Shown here piece by piece: positions 37,401 through 48,399 of a stretch of DNA of 64,000 nt; within the stretch, counting starts at the first letter, position 1, and each line of letters begins with the position of its first letter. The translations under genes and the position numbers were made by a program. The notes below the pieces were generated by a model, which was not told the DNA's origin, made no database searches, and was given only the letters and a program-made list of their open reading frames with translations. Source of the stretch: Chamaecrista fasciculata (Eukaryota; Streptophyta; Magnoliopsida; Fabales; Fabaceae); assembly GCA_003254925.1 (NCBI GenBank), contig QANZ01001212.1, positions 142,608 through 206,607 on the forward strand, in the 5' to 3' direction.

Positions 37401-39112
37401 AAAACACAACTTAAACCAGCTTGCCATAGGATTTTAATTTATGCATGGTAATCGTGGTTCAGGTGATCTCCAGTTATCAAAGCTTTAAGACATTATTCGT
37501 CCATGTACACGCAATTGCACATGGAATGTGAAAACTGAGAACAACACATACACCACTAGCAGGCAAGGACTCCATTGGTTCTATGCTGCACCCTCAAATA
37601 TATATGGAAATGCAAACTTCTTTACCTCTCAAGTGTTTGGGTCTTCCTCAACTGCATACGAGAAAAACTTGTATGCCAAGCAAGATTTCCAGGGTACCAC
37701 AACAAAGGTCTAATAGCCTCTGTGTCACCTCCTTCAACAACCTATAAGATTAAGCAATAACTCACAACCAAGACCCAAAGACTCTAAACAGAACGTCAGA
37801 ATGACAGTAGAAGCATGATTAGAACAGAATAGTAGTGGACTTACCTCAGCCTGAAGAGATTGCACAAATTCGTTCTCCAATTGTGATCGAATGTCAGCAG
37901 AAAATTGGCTACTGTAATAACCATACAAACCTAATTATTAAATGAAACTGTGCCTCAACAGAAACTTGAAGAACCAATGTCCATTCAAATACTTTTGAAA
38001 CATGAATTTTCATTAAAATGTAAACAACTCTCAGATAAAAGCATTATAAGGTTTATCTATTGGAAATTCACCACTCATCTGAGCGCTAAAAAATACATAC
38101 TATATGCAAGTGAGAAACGGAGAACCTACATACGTGTTAATTTAAACTAGAAATGAGGCGTTAAAAACAAAGGACACTCATAGATTAGAATATATGGAAA
38201 TTACCAAATACCTGGAATTGATTCGGAAGGATTAAATGTAAAGAGCACTAAGATTAAAAGCATTTTAAGGTTTAGCTATTGGAAATTCACTATTCATCTG
38301 AGCGCTTAAAATACAGTCTCTGTGCAAGTGAGAAACTGAAAACCTACATCCGCCTTAATTCAAACTAGAAATGAGGCGTTAAAAACAAAGGACACTGAAT
38401 AGAGCAGAAAATCGGCAAATCACCAGATACCTGGAATTGATTCGAAAGGATTAAATGTAAACAACACTAAGATAAAAAGCATTTTAAGGTTTAGCTATTG
38501 GAAATTCACTATTCATCTGAGCCCTTAAAATACAGTCTCTATGCAAATGAGAAACTGAGAACCTACATCCGCGTTAATTCAAACTACAAATGAGGCGTTG
38601 GAAACAAATGACACTGTATAGAGCAGAAAATCGGCAAATCAAAAGATACCTGGAATTGATTCGGAAGGTCGCAGGCAATGGAGTTCTGAGAACTTCCACG
38701 AATGTTTCCCACTCTTCAGAGTCCACTATCCCCTGCTCCTGCAAACCAAATCGAAAGCTCTAGAGTGAGCAAGATCCAGTCTCCTTCAGGTATAGAAAAG
38801 AACAAATCACAAGCAGCAAATGTTAAGAACAACAGGTAAACAGACAAATGACTAAAATCAAGTGAAAAACAAAAGATCGATCCAGAAGAACAGCCTGATG
38901 AACAGAAGCAGCACGTTGATGAGAAGAGAGCAACATACCTTGTAGTACTCATCGAAAGCAGAGTTTTGAGAAGCGAACGGCGTCCAAGTAGGATTATCCT
39001 CTCCGTTCTGTGAAGAAGGATTAGGTTTTGGATGCTTCCAAACATTCTCTCTGCTCTTCTGGAAATGCTTTCTCTGAGTGCGAGCTCTACCTCCTCTCCC
39101 GCCTCCTCCCAT
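31425..39112 (-). CDS. TRM4B: RNA cytosine-5 methyltransferase, NSUN2/TRM4 type
   Basis: S-adenosylmethionine-dependent RNA m5C methyltransferase of the NOL1/NOP2/sun group; plant TRM4B methylates tRNA and some mRNA cytosines. Fifteen exons, in order 39112-38939, 38738-38650, 37911-37845, 37741-37626, 36697-36631, 36471-36423, 36226-36141, 35950-35706, 35605-35550, 35009-34924, 34564-34472, 34056-33729, 33533-33001, 32193-31959 and 31675-31425, all in frame, 824 aa. SAM motif I is DMCAAPGSK (187-195), motif IV DVPCSGDGTLRKAPDLW with Cys282, motif VI YSTCSMNPIENE with Cys332; these are the two cysteines of the family. A Lys/Arg-rich start (RTQRKHF) precedes the domain and an acidic linker follows (SEENTAK region). 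Exons 7 and 6 flank the assembly N gap, which falls in intron 6. A TATA-like run lies upstream. Confidence 0.95.
31760..31939. mobile_element. Foldback MITE in the last TRM4 intron
   Basis: A nearly perfect 180-bp palindrome: GGATCCTCTAGAGTT starts the left arm and AACTCTAGAGGATCC closes the right one, with GAGAGAAAGGAAGAAGAGAG and its inverse inside. No clear target duplication. It lies in intron 14 of TRM4, between exons 32193-31959 and 31675-31425. The terminal sequence is shared with the element at 43296-43438. Confidence 0.8.
32496..32660 (+). mobile_element. Au-like SINE with 18-bp target duplication, in a TRM4 intron
   Basis: The body 32514-32642 ends in AAAAGGCTTTGGTTGTTG, the known style of Au SINE tails. 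It is flanked by perfect direct repeats TATATGTATGCTCTGTCT (32496-32513, 32643-32660). It lies in the TRM4 intron between the exons 33533-33001 and 32193-31959, antisense to the gene. It may lack part of its 5' end. Confidence 0.8.
36241..36297. other. Assembly gap (57 Ns)
   Basis: A run of Ns flanked by G runs, inside TRM4 intron 6 close to the acceptor of exon 36226-36141. It does not remove coding sequence: frames on both sides join correctly. Confidence 0.95.
38012..38668. repeat. Three tandem 219-bp units spanning an exon edge in TRM4
   Basis: Units 38012-38230, 38231-38449 and 38450-38668 share ATTCATCTGAGC, ATGAGGCGTT and CTGGAATTGATTCG at the same spacing (219 bp). The right unit ends in the last 19 bases of TRM4 exon 2 (38738-38650) with its splice donor; the other two are copies of the same edge in intron 2, leaving donor-like sequences AATTCCAG-GTATTT and AATTCCAG-GTATCT. 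Confidence 0.85.
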
Positions 39113-39177
39113 GGTAACGGTTGTACTTGCTCTCTGCTTTTCGAAACTGATACTGCTAGTTCGTGTTTACTTCAGAG

Positions 39178-39195
39178 AGAGATATATATATATAG
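39178..39195 (-). promoter_or_regulatory. TATA-rich core promoter candidate of TRM4
   Basis: A (TA)n run lies about 70-80 bases upstream of the TRM4 ATG on its strand and could serve as TATA element. The spacing is short for a plant 5' UTR, so this is a weak call. Confidence 0.3.
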
Positions 39196-39669
39196 GCAGA
39201 TCCGACTCGATACGGTCCGGGTCCAGGTCGAATCACGAGTCTTTTTTATTTTTTGGGTCTAGGACTCTTTTGGTCTTTGTATGGTTTCTCAAATCTCTAT
39301 TCACACTGGGCCATTATGTTCCTGATTTTATCTGAGGCCCTAGCCCGCTCTTTGAGCCATGTAGAAACGTAAAATAAAAACTTCAAGAGTTCAAGTTGAT
39401 TTCATTTGTAAATAGAAAATACATTTTATGACAAAAATAAATAAAACAATTTTAGAACTAATCATTATCTCCAGTTTAGATCCTTTTGCTGATATTTCCT
39501 TCTTCTTTTTTTATATACCGAAAGTTTAGGTGAGTTGTATTCCAAGAGCTCAATAAGATTAGGTCTTTTTCTGATATTTCGTTAATATTATTGAATGAAA
39601 TGCAACTTTAAATAACATTTAGAAAAAATGCAACTTTAAATATATTCTTATACTGGCTACATGGTTTTA

Positions 39670-41385
39670 CGGGTGGCAATTTGAGTTGATATTTAGGGTA
39701 TTCGTCCGTGAATAATATCTAGTATCTAATGGATATCGGATATTGAATAAGGTATAGATAATAAATGTTAGCAGCTCATTTGTATACATTTTTCTAACCC
39801 AAATACCTTATTTTGAAGGCCACACAATCCAATTAAGTGTTATAATTCTTAGCTTTTCATTTTCTGGATTCATTTACTTTGTTTTCTCCTAAGTTGCTTG
39901 TTTCTGTGCTGTTATGCTCATAGTACTGCAGGTTAATATTTTTAACCAAGATATTTTATTTAAAGATCCAATCACAAGGTGCCACCTATCCTCTCAATTA
40001 AATGAATTATTTTAACATGAAGCAAGGAAGGCACGTGCTTAGGGTTTTAAAGAGACATTAGGAAATGAAAAGAGGCCATATATATATAACATACACACAC
40101 GCTAAAAAAAAGCAAAGGAGACGCATAGGAGCTTTTGGTAGAAGCTCAAGGAGGGTTTTGAAGTCCAAGCAGCCATATTCTTCTTTTCTTTTTGATATTT
40201 TTTTTCTTTCTCTTAGCTTTAATTTTGTAATAGTTATCTAACTAGGTTGTGTAAAGACTTGGAGTTGATTATGTTATGAGACTATATTCTTTAGCTTAAT
40301 GAAATTCTACTTTTATTGAGTTTTGATTCTTTTTCTGATTTTAATTACGATTCTCTTGAATGGATTATGTTAGAAGGCTCCTAATTATTTTTTCATTCTT
40401 GTTGAATCTTGTTATGTAGACTCAAATCCATGATTGTTTGATGTTTAGAGTAGTGACACGTGCTTTGAGAGTAGATTTACTTTATTTCTGTTTTCAAAGT
40501 GTGAGAAAGGATCTCTGATTTAGCTACAACCACTGAGACCTAACTGAATTTGACTTAGTTCATCTCTTGTTTTGATTGTTCTTGAACTTGAGAGTCGTTT
40601 GCTTAAGAGTTTGAGGCATATGAAAATAGGACATTTCCGACTTCTGATTTTTGTGAGATATTGATGGAATCTGATTTTCTATCAAGCTAAGTAGTGAACT
40701 TGAAAGAGTAAAATATTTTGTCAATGACTAACTAATGAGACTCCATTTTAATACACAACCTGGTTAGGGGTTTTTATAATTCAATTTCTTAAATTTATTT
40801 TATTGCTTTTTAGTTAATAGAATTTTGATATCAATTTGGTCCTTATTTTCATTCACTTGTCATTTTCCATTACTTTAAATTCACTTTGGGATCTTCACTT
40901 CTTTTTTGATCATTTAATTGAATTTAGAATTAGTCATCTTTCTCTGTAGATTCGACCCTACTCTCACTTACTACAAATTTAGAAAATATAAAGAAAGTAG
41001 GATTTAATTTGTTGGATTCGACACCTAACAATAAAAAATAAAAAATTATGGATATTGAATAGATATGAATATTGTCCAAACTATTTGATAATCGTTCAAA
41101 ATAAATGAATAGTTAAGATACTTGATACCTTATAATATAAATATTTTATTATTTTTTGATTAATTTATTTTAGTTATAGATATCGGATATATCTTATTAT
41201 TGAAGTTGGATATCCTATCTTCTATCCATGATTTTTCAATTATTTTGGATATTTTAGGTAGCGTCAGATACTAAATATTAGATAGAATGCAAATACAAAT
41301 ACTAATTTTTTGAAAAATAAATGAATACGGATAGTAATGGAATACGGATAGTAATGGGATACCCTACCCGTTGCATCCCTATATA
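39670..41385. repeat. Old dispersed repeat split by a solo LTR
   Basis: Segments 39670-39760 and 41041-41385 carry GGATAT-rich repeated blocks and related ends (ACGGGTGGCAA on the left, GGGATACCCTACCCGTTG on the right, imperfect inverted match). They read as two halves of one decayed element, interrupted by the solo LTR at 39766-41030. The class (possibly hAT-like) is a guess. Confidence 0.4.
39761..41035. mobile_element. Solo LTR of a retrotransposon, 1265 bp, with 5-bp target duplication
   Basis: The sequence 39766-41030 starts TGTTAGCAGC and ends GACACCTAACA (TG...CA with inverted TGTTAG/CTAACA ends) and is flanked by ATAAA on both sides (39761-39765, 41031-41035). No second LTR or internal region is present, so it is the product of LTR-LTR recombination. 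The 3' part (GATTCGACCC, GGATTCGACACCT) resembles Ty3/gypsy LTR ends; the family is inferred. Confidence 0.8.
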
Positions 41386-42650
41386 GTTTTAAAAGTTTAA
41401 TCTAAATAATTGATAAAGAATCTTGGAGTTTAAATTTTTTGAGCAGTTGGAAATTTTAATAATTTAGGATACCAAGCACAAGTATTCAATCATTGTTTTG
41501 TAGGATTGCTTCACCTAATTGGGACTTAATAATGAAATTGACACCAGTAATTTAGATGCATGGGGAAGATATCTTCAATACTGCATTTGATATCATCAAA
41601 CTGGGAACGATCCTGTAACTTTGTAGCCATCAAGAAATTCCAACACCATCCAGATAACAAGTGGTTGATATCAAAGAAAATCGGATACCACTGTCCACTG
41701 GTGAGCTGGACTTAGAGAAATTAGAAGCTTAGGAGAAACCCCTTCTAATATCACTATAGATTCGAAGACAGCAAGAGGAAGAATGTAATGTATAGTAATT
41801 CAAGCAAGGTTTCAGAAGTGACGATCATATAACTTAGCTTGATCATATAACTTGATCCAGTTGAAAAGTAGACATTCAAACGATATGATTTGACTATAAT
41901 TTGACTCTATATACTTAACACTAATATTCATGATTTTGACAAGTCATATATATGTATATGTATATTATACTTAAATTTATCAATAATTGTATTATTTTAT
42001 AAGTACATATCAATTGATCATAGATTTAGTGATTCTTCTCTAATCTATAATATTAAGAAAATTGGTACTATTAGTGACTCTCTCTGACCACTGAGCAAGA
42101 AAGGTAGAAAGATTAGTATCATACACTTTATAGAATAAAAAGGTTAATAGTTTAAGCTCCATATATATGGTGCAGGATGATGCTATATAGTCCCTATCAA
42201 ATCCTAGTTTGTTTGTGCGGTGCTGATATAATCACACTGACACATGACTTGTTTATATATAGTTCCATTACGAGTTTTGTCATGACACACTTTAAACGAG
42301 CCCAAGCCATAAAGAATAATCTTTTTTTTTTTCTGAAAAAAGAACTCCACTAAAATACACAACAAAGAAGGAAAAGGGAATGAATGATCATGCTAAGAGG
42401 GACCCTTTCATTAAGAAAAGAACAACTACAAATTGGAATATTTTCAGAGTACAGAGAGCAAGAAAGATAACACATGCCTCTTATTCCAACCACTTTATGC
42501 TTAAGATGATGACAAGCACTTCCCATTCACATGAAAATCAGAACCCATCCAAATCAGATTCCTCTAAAATGAGATTTTCTTACATCTTGTGAAGTTTGGA
42601 GAAAGAATATAGAAGAGATAAGTAGAGAAAATATGAACTTATATATTTTA
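41386..42650. other. AT-rich spacer, no gene seen
   Basis: No exon with known motif on either strand; the open frame at 42380-42592 is short and unlike any family I know. Confidence 0.45.
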
Positions 42651-42652
42651 GA

Positions 42653-43150
42653 GTAAATATATAAATTAATCTTTAAAAAATATGAGTTAATAATTTAATT
42701 GCTGAAAGTCTAATTTACACTCGGTAAACTTAAAAGTCATGAAACCAACACATTTTTTTATATTCCTATTAGTCGGTCACTTAAGGAACTAAATTGTATT
42801 GTTTTCATAAACTTTAATATATTTAAATATTAAAGTATATAATTTAGACTTTCAGATCAAATGATGTATCTTTTAAAGATTAAGATGTATATATGTTAAC
42901 TTTGGATATATATTGATTCTAAAAGATATACGAATTAATAACTCTTGAAAGTCTTATTTACACTTTTTAATTTTTTAAAAATATAAAATCAATACATTTA
43001 AGTCCTTTGTCATTGCTAATTAGTCTCTAAAAGGGAGTTTTAGAGATTAAGTTGTATTGTCTTTACGACTTTCAAAGATTAAAGTGTGTAAATTAAACTT
43101 TCAAGAGTTGCATTACAAACTCGTGATATTTTTCAGGGATCAAATGTATG
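42653..43150. mobile_element. Two related foldback elements in tandem
   Basis: 42653-42896 and 42907-43150 (approximate ends) each form an inverted repeat. In both, CTGAAAGTCTAATTTACAC or CTTGAAAGTCTTATTTACAC near the left arm pairs with AATTTAGACTTTCA or AATTAAACTTTCAAGAG on the right. The arms of the two elements are similar to each other, so they are two members of one MITE family. No coding sequence. Confidence 0.55.
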
Positions 43151-43295
43151 ATTAATTACTCAATAATTCTTTTTTTCTCTAGCTATCTCTTCTTACCTCA
43201 CTCCAAACATAATAAAACGTACAAAAACTCTCACTTTAAAGGACCCAAATCTCGTGCTATCTGAAGTTGGTTTCTTGAGATCATATGAAGGAGGT

Positions 43296-43438
43296 AATTT
43301 GGATTCTCTATAGTATTTTAGAAGTGTAATGTTGAGAGATATAAAAATAGGTTAGAGAAAGAAAATGTCACTGGAACTCACTTTCTCTCTCTACTTGTTC
43401 CTTTTTCTCTTTACACTTCACTATAGAGGATCCAAATT
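43296..43438. mobile_element. Foldback MITE in the 3' UTR of SnRK2.7
   Basis: Termini AATTTGGATTCTCTATAG and CTATAGAGGATCCAAATT are inverted copies; the body is A/T and CT-rich, about 143 bp. It ends 17 bases after the SnRK2.7 stop codon on the gene's strand, so transcripts probably carry it. The shared GGATYCTCTAKAG end links it to the TRM4 intron element at 31760-31939. Confidence 0.75.
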
Positions 43439-43455
43439 GATAAATCACATTGCAC

Positions 43456-46400
43456 TCACAGAGCACAGACAAAATCGCCGCTTGTCTCTAAATCATCAAT
43501 GTCACAATCTGCATCCATCTCATCAAGATCCATGCTTCCCATACCCACAAATTGCCCTCCAAATTTCGAGCCTTGATCACTTGCTTTCCTCGCATCTTGA
43601 ATGATACAAAGTATTTCTTCGATGCTCTGTCTCTCACACGAACAACATTCATCATTATTCACTATTGCTGCCTCCTCGTGAAACTCACCATTATCACCAC
43701 CACTTTCCTCCATAAACTCCACCGGCAAGTTCTTCAGGAACCACGGGTGCATCTTGATTTCTGGGATCGTGATTCTCTGCATATTAATTTATATATATAA
43801 TCAACTTGCCATCAAAAGGATTGCAACTAATTAAATAGGTTCGTTTAATTGTGTTGCATATGTAATAGTACAAATATAGGTACGAATAAGACAATTTTTT
43901 AAAAAAAATTAAAGTATTGGTACGATAATTAAAGCCACATTTTCAAAAAAAAAAAAAATTTATATTTCATAATATTTAGAAAAATACTTAAAGTATCTGC
44001 AAAATATAGATAGAGACGTATAGTACTATTACTAATTATATCAGACTAAATTATCAATTTAGTTCCTAGGCGTGTGATATTGGTCAGTCTCTACAAGGAT
44101 CGAGCATAATGTTAAAGTGTTCATCGAAAAACTATTTTATAAGGAGTCATGAAATTTTAGGAATTAAATCAAATATTTCAAAAAAGTTTAAGGACTAAAA
44201 TGATCATACTCGTACAATCTAAGGACTAAAATATTAGTTTACTCAATTATAATAGATATATTGTACCTTCTCTGGGTTGGCTACAAATATTCGAGACAGG
44301 AGGTGTTTGCACTCTTTGGAAACATGAACGTAGTCTGGAATAGAATAGTGGACACTGAGGATTCGCTGTGATCAGAATATCCAAACAACGTGTGATTAAT
44401 TAGTAGTTCTGTTTAATTCAATTCGTTAATTGATTTAATTCAATGGGGCAACTTAATTATAATATGTTTGGTTGTCCAACTATATATGTATATGAACTAA
44501 TTAATAACCAACCTGAAGTGTTTTTCTGAAGTTCTTAGGGTCTTCTGGATCTTCAAAAGGATAAGCACCTACCAGCATCACGTATAAGGTCACCCCACAT
44601 GACCAAACATCTGCAACCTAATCATTCCAAACCCCAAATATATATTAGATTTAAAAAATTGGGGGCAAAACAGGTAATACCCACTTAATTATATAAGTAT
44701 GGAACAAATTTAGGTATAAAAAATAAGTTTAATTTAAAGGTAAAAGCACTAATTTCGTCCCCAAAATTTATACTAGCTGTCAATTTCGTCCCCAATCTTT
44801 TTTTACCGTCGATTTCGTCCTCAATGTTTCACATTTTTGCCAATTTTATCCTTTGTTCTTACTTTAGCCAATTATTAACGACATAATCTACGCGACTAAT
44901 GATATGTAATGTAAAATTGATAGAAAAAGAAAGTCAAATCTTAACTCAGATTGAAAAACAGGATGCAGTCTGTCATTAATTTATTGAAAGAAGTTAGTCA
45001 AAGGATAAAATTGACCAAAATGTCAAATATTGGGGACGAAATTGACAACAAAAAAGAATGGGAACTAAATTTACAGTTGGTGTAAAGTTTAAAGACGAAA
45101 TTAATATTTTTGCCTACTTTAAATAAGGTACCTTTCCATCATATTCTCTTCTAGACAAGACTTCTGGTGCAATATAGGCAGGGGTTCCTACTGTAGATTT
45201 GGGCTGAGAGTGCAGAACAGATGACTGAAGGAAAAAAAAATAAAATCACAACATTGGGTAAAGAATAGTACTTTAACTACAAAACATGTTCAATTAATTG
45301 AAGTGCATAGTTTTTCTTGCCTTTGAATAACCAAAGTCACAAACTTTGAGTCTTGGTGCTGAGCTTCCATCTAACAGTGTGTTCTCAAGCTTAAGATCTC
45401 TGTGGCAAATTTCCTGCATGAAAAGTTTTTTTTTTTTTTTTAAGTTTGATTCAAATAAAAAAGACTTCACCATTTTACATTCAGAATGGACAAGAACAAG
45501 AAAAGTACCATTGAATGGCAATAGCTGACTCCAGAGATCAATTGCTGAAAGAAATATCTTGCCTATGCACACAAACAAAGAATTCAGATGAAACTGTTTG
45601 TTTACGTTTTACAGGGTAAATAAAAAATAAAAAAGAATATGAAATACAATGTAATGTTGGCCAAAGCCAAATAAATGTAAAGGTGAAACTGAGTTATAGT
45701 TGAACCATGACTCTAATTTACTGTGAGTTAATCAAATAGTGTTATGCACTTATTAATAATTATAGTTTTTTTATTTAAGAGTGAGTGTTTGACTTGATAA
45801 ATGTAATAATATTACTGTTCATGACAGCACTTTTTTTAAAAAAAAATAATTGGAGAAGCACTACACATGATGGGCAAAATGTCGACACAGTTAAATGCAC
45901 AGAAAAGTCTGAAATTTTGAGTAAAATATGTGCAATAATAGAGCCTATCCTCTAATGGATACTGTTGGAAACCAACAAGACAACAACTTGCCCTTCTAAA
46001 ATTTCAACAAGTAGTTTTTTTTTTTTGATGAAAAAATTTCAACAAGTAGTTAACTAGTTTATTAGCTTAAGCAGAAAAAGTCATTTCTTTAATATTAACT
46101 ATACAGTGGATGCAAACTTTAATGTGTTGGAATTAAGAATTATTCATAACTTAACACTAATATAATGGCCTCTTTGACAGAAGCACTAATATCATAAAAG
46201 TGCTTGGAACCATATATTATCAATTGGAGTAAACATATAACTTGAAAAGCTTAATTTCTAAAAATATAACTATATATTTTTAAAAATTGTGGAAGTAATA
46301 TAATTTAATCTCTTGAGTTTATTTTTTATGGATAAACATATAGAAACAAAATAACTAAAATGTCGTGATTCTATTTTTCAAATATCAATTTATATGTCTA

Positions 46401-47658
46401 CTTTATCAGTTATTAGAAATAGAATACCTCATCTTCACTGAATCTACCCGCATTGCATATTCTCTCAAAGAGTTCTCCCCCAGAGGCATATTCCATCACT
46501 ATGGCAAGATGAGTGGGAGTGAGTAACACCTGGGATGTATGATTAGCCACTACATATTAATTAGCATGAAAGGCAAGAAGTAATAAATAAATAATCATAT
46601 TCATACCAAACCCAAAAGGCAAACAACAAAAGTAAATAAATAAAGATTGTGATGATCAAGAAAATGGAACAGGGCCATTCTTTTTCTGTCATGAATAGTT
46701 ATGTATGCCATCCTGTGGGTAAAAAAAAGGAAACATGGGAAACCATAGTTCTAAAAACCGGAGAGTGGAGACTTATAACTTATTAGATGTGTGTGTTTAT
46801 AACTTTATGTTGAGAAGTATGAGAAGAAGAAAATTGTAGGTTTTGAGGTGTGAGTAATACACTTTTTTTTTTAAGAGATTATGTCTGTGCTATAGAATTA
46901 TCCACCCTATATCTCTCTCAATATACAACAAAACCTCTGGAACTGTTTAATTTATAGAGTACGAAAAAGCACTATTAACAGACGTATTGTTTATGTGAAA
47001 GAGTACTTCCAACGTACATATCAGTCAGTTTTAATACTTCGAATAGACATGTGAGTCTGTTTTAATTCGTTGCTTTGTTTCAAAATAATTAGTCTAATTG
47101 GAAATTAACTTGAATGCCCAAATAGATTCTATAATATATACCATCAAGTACTCTTTGAATTGCTCAATGTGGACTTATTTTCATCTCCATATTACAAACT
47201 ATCTAACACTTTATATATAAGAACCAAAGAAAAAGGAAGGAAGAGAATGAGTTAGTATAACAGAACAGAAGCTGAATGAGGCCAGATAAAGGCAGAAATG
47301 GATCTTTCTTACTTACCTCTTTGAATCTAATGATGTTAGGATGCTTCAAGGATCTATGGTTTATAATTTCCCTTTGCACATGCTCATCAATCTGCAGATT
47401 CCAGAAGAAGCTCAAAAGATAGTAAAACAAGAAACAACTGAATAAACAGAGAAGCATATATATGCATATATATACATATATATATACATATATATATATA
47501 CATATATATATATATAGATGGAGTTTTAAAGTTAGAACCTTTAGGCCTCTCTCAATAAACTTGATGGCATATAAGTCACCACTTCGTTTATCCTTAACCA
47601 GCTTTGCGACTCCAAAGTTGCCAGACCCAATATCTTTGATTATATCATAGCGTTCCAT
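43456..47658 (-). CDS. SnRK2.7: SnRK2 protein kinase, SnRK2.7/SRK2F-like (subclass II)
   Basis: Serine/threonine kinase of the SnRK2 family, acting in osmotic-stress and ABA-related signalling. Nine exons: 47658-47539, 47391-47317, 46529-46428, 45562-45509, 45413-45321, 45224-45132, 44617-44513, 44365-44267 and 43776-43456, 353 aa. Glycine loop GSGNFG (11-16), K33 of [12 protein letters not shown] (H121-D123), DFG (143-145), activation loop [17 protein letters not shown] with S154 and S158, equivalent to activating serines of OST1, APE 167-169, and the SnRK2-box region [14 protein letters not shown]. The acidic tail ends SGDFVCAL, as in Arabidopsis SnRK2.7. The donor of exon 45413-45321 reads AAG-GCAAGA, a GC-AG intron. 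Upstream are a TATA-like box and a G-box/ABRE-like ACACGTGG. The start ATG is at 47658; an in-frame TTG further upstream is not needed. Confidence 0.95.
44730..45123. mobile_element. Mutator-like MITE in a SnRK2.7 intron
   Basis: The element 44739-45114 (376 bp) has inverted ends GGTAAAAGCACTAATTTCGTCC and GGCAAAAATATTAATTTCGTC, with further pairing across TTCGTCCCCAAT-type blocks. Flanking TAATTTAAA and TACTTTAAA agree at 8 of 9 positions, a 9-bp Mutator-style duplication. It lies in intron 6 (between exons 45224-45132 and 44617-44513), 18 bases from the donor. A fragment of the same family is seen at 48400-48540. Confidence 0.8.
47455..47516. repeat. TA/CATATA microsatellite in SnRK2.7 intron 1
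   Basis: Simple (TA)n and CATATATA repeats of about 60 bp with no open reading significance. Confidence 0.9.
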
Positions 47659-47850
47659 TGTTGATCGAATTTGCAAGCTTTCAGAAAGTGCACGTATGAT
47701 CCTTCTTGTGTGTTAATTTTGAAGGCGTGGAAATGGAAGGAAATTAGAAACTAGAAAAGATGATTGATTTGATATGATTTGGATGGAGTGATTGCTTGAG
47801 TTTTGGGTTTGATGATGAGACGTTTAGGAATGAAGTGTGAATGTGCCTTG

Positions 47851-47910
47851 AAATATAGGACTCTGGATTGGAAGAGAACAAAAAAATAAGAGCAGCCAAA
47901 ATGACACGTG
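47851..47910 (-). promoter_or_regulatory. SnRK2.7 promoter: TATA-like box and G-box/ABRE
   Basis: On the minus strand CTATATTT lies at 47858-47851, about 190 bases upstream of the ATG, and a perfect G-box CACGTG sits at 47905-47910 within ACCACGTGTC, the ABRE-type core. This fits an ABA/osmotic-stress-responsive promoter. The gene's regulation is inferred from the motif only. Confidence 0.5.
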
Positions 47911-48061
47911 GTAACAGGTGAGTGGACAAAATTTGTAGCAAGCAACAAAAAAATACAAGTTGATCCGAGGTGGTGTTTTGATTGGGCCATTCCTTTGGGC
48001 AGGTAAAGGAATTACGGATAGAGACCAATCCTCCCTCTCCCTCTTGCATCCCATGAATCAA

Positions 48062-48164
48062 ACCTATTCATTTCACAATTATATATATATATATCATTTG
48101 TCATCATTTTTAAAATAATATTTAAACTTGATTTTTAATATTGGGATATATATATATACATATA
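48062..48164. other. Spacer with TA microsatellites
   Basis: Simple AT repeats upstream of the Helitron-like element; nothing else seen. Confidence 0.5.
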
Positions 48165-48344
48165 TCTTATATTATATGGCTTCACCCCTTTCTGGTCGTC
48201 CATGTTTAAAACTATAGTCTATGAAATTAAAAATAAGAGAAAATTTACTATTTAATCTCTCTTTCTTTACTAAGTTAACAATTTAGTCCCTTATTTATTT
48301 CACATACATATTTGCGTGCCCGTTAGGACACGCAAAGCCCCTAG
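48165..48344 (+). mobile_element. Small Helitron-like element
   Basis: 180 bp, starting TCTTATATTATATGGCTTCA after an A and ending CCCCTAG before a T, the Helitron A/T target pattern. A hairpin precedes the end: TTTGCGTG pairs with CACGCAAA (48311-48318 with 48329-48336). The 5' 100 bases recur at 51289. No coding sequence. Confidence 0.65.
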
Positions 48345-48399
48345 TATAGATATATGAATAGAAGAAAATTTATTTTTTTAATTTATATGTTTTTGTTAA

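Noticed and set aside
38012..38668. Possible CRISPR-like or satellite array
   Set aside because: Three 219-bp units with no spacers, in a plant intron, and sharing an exon edge; it is a local tandem duplication.
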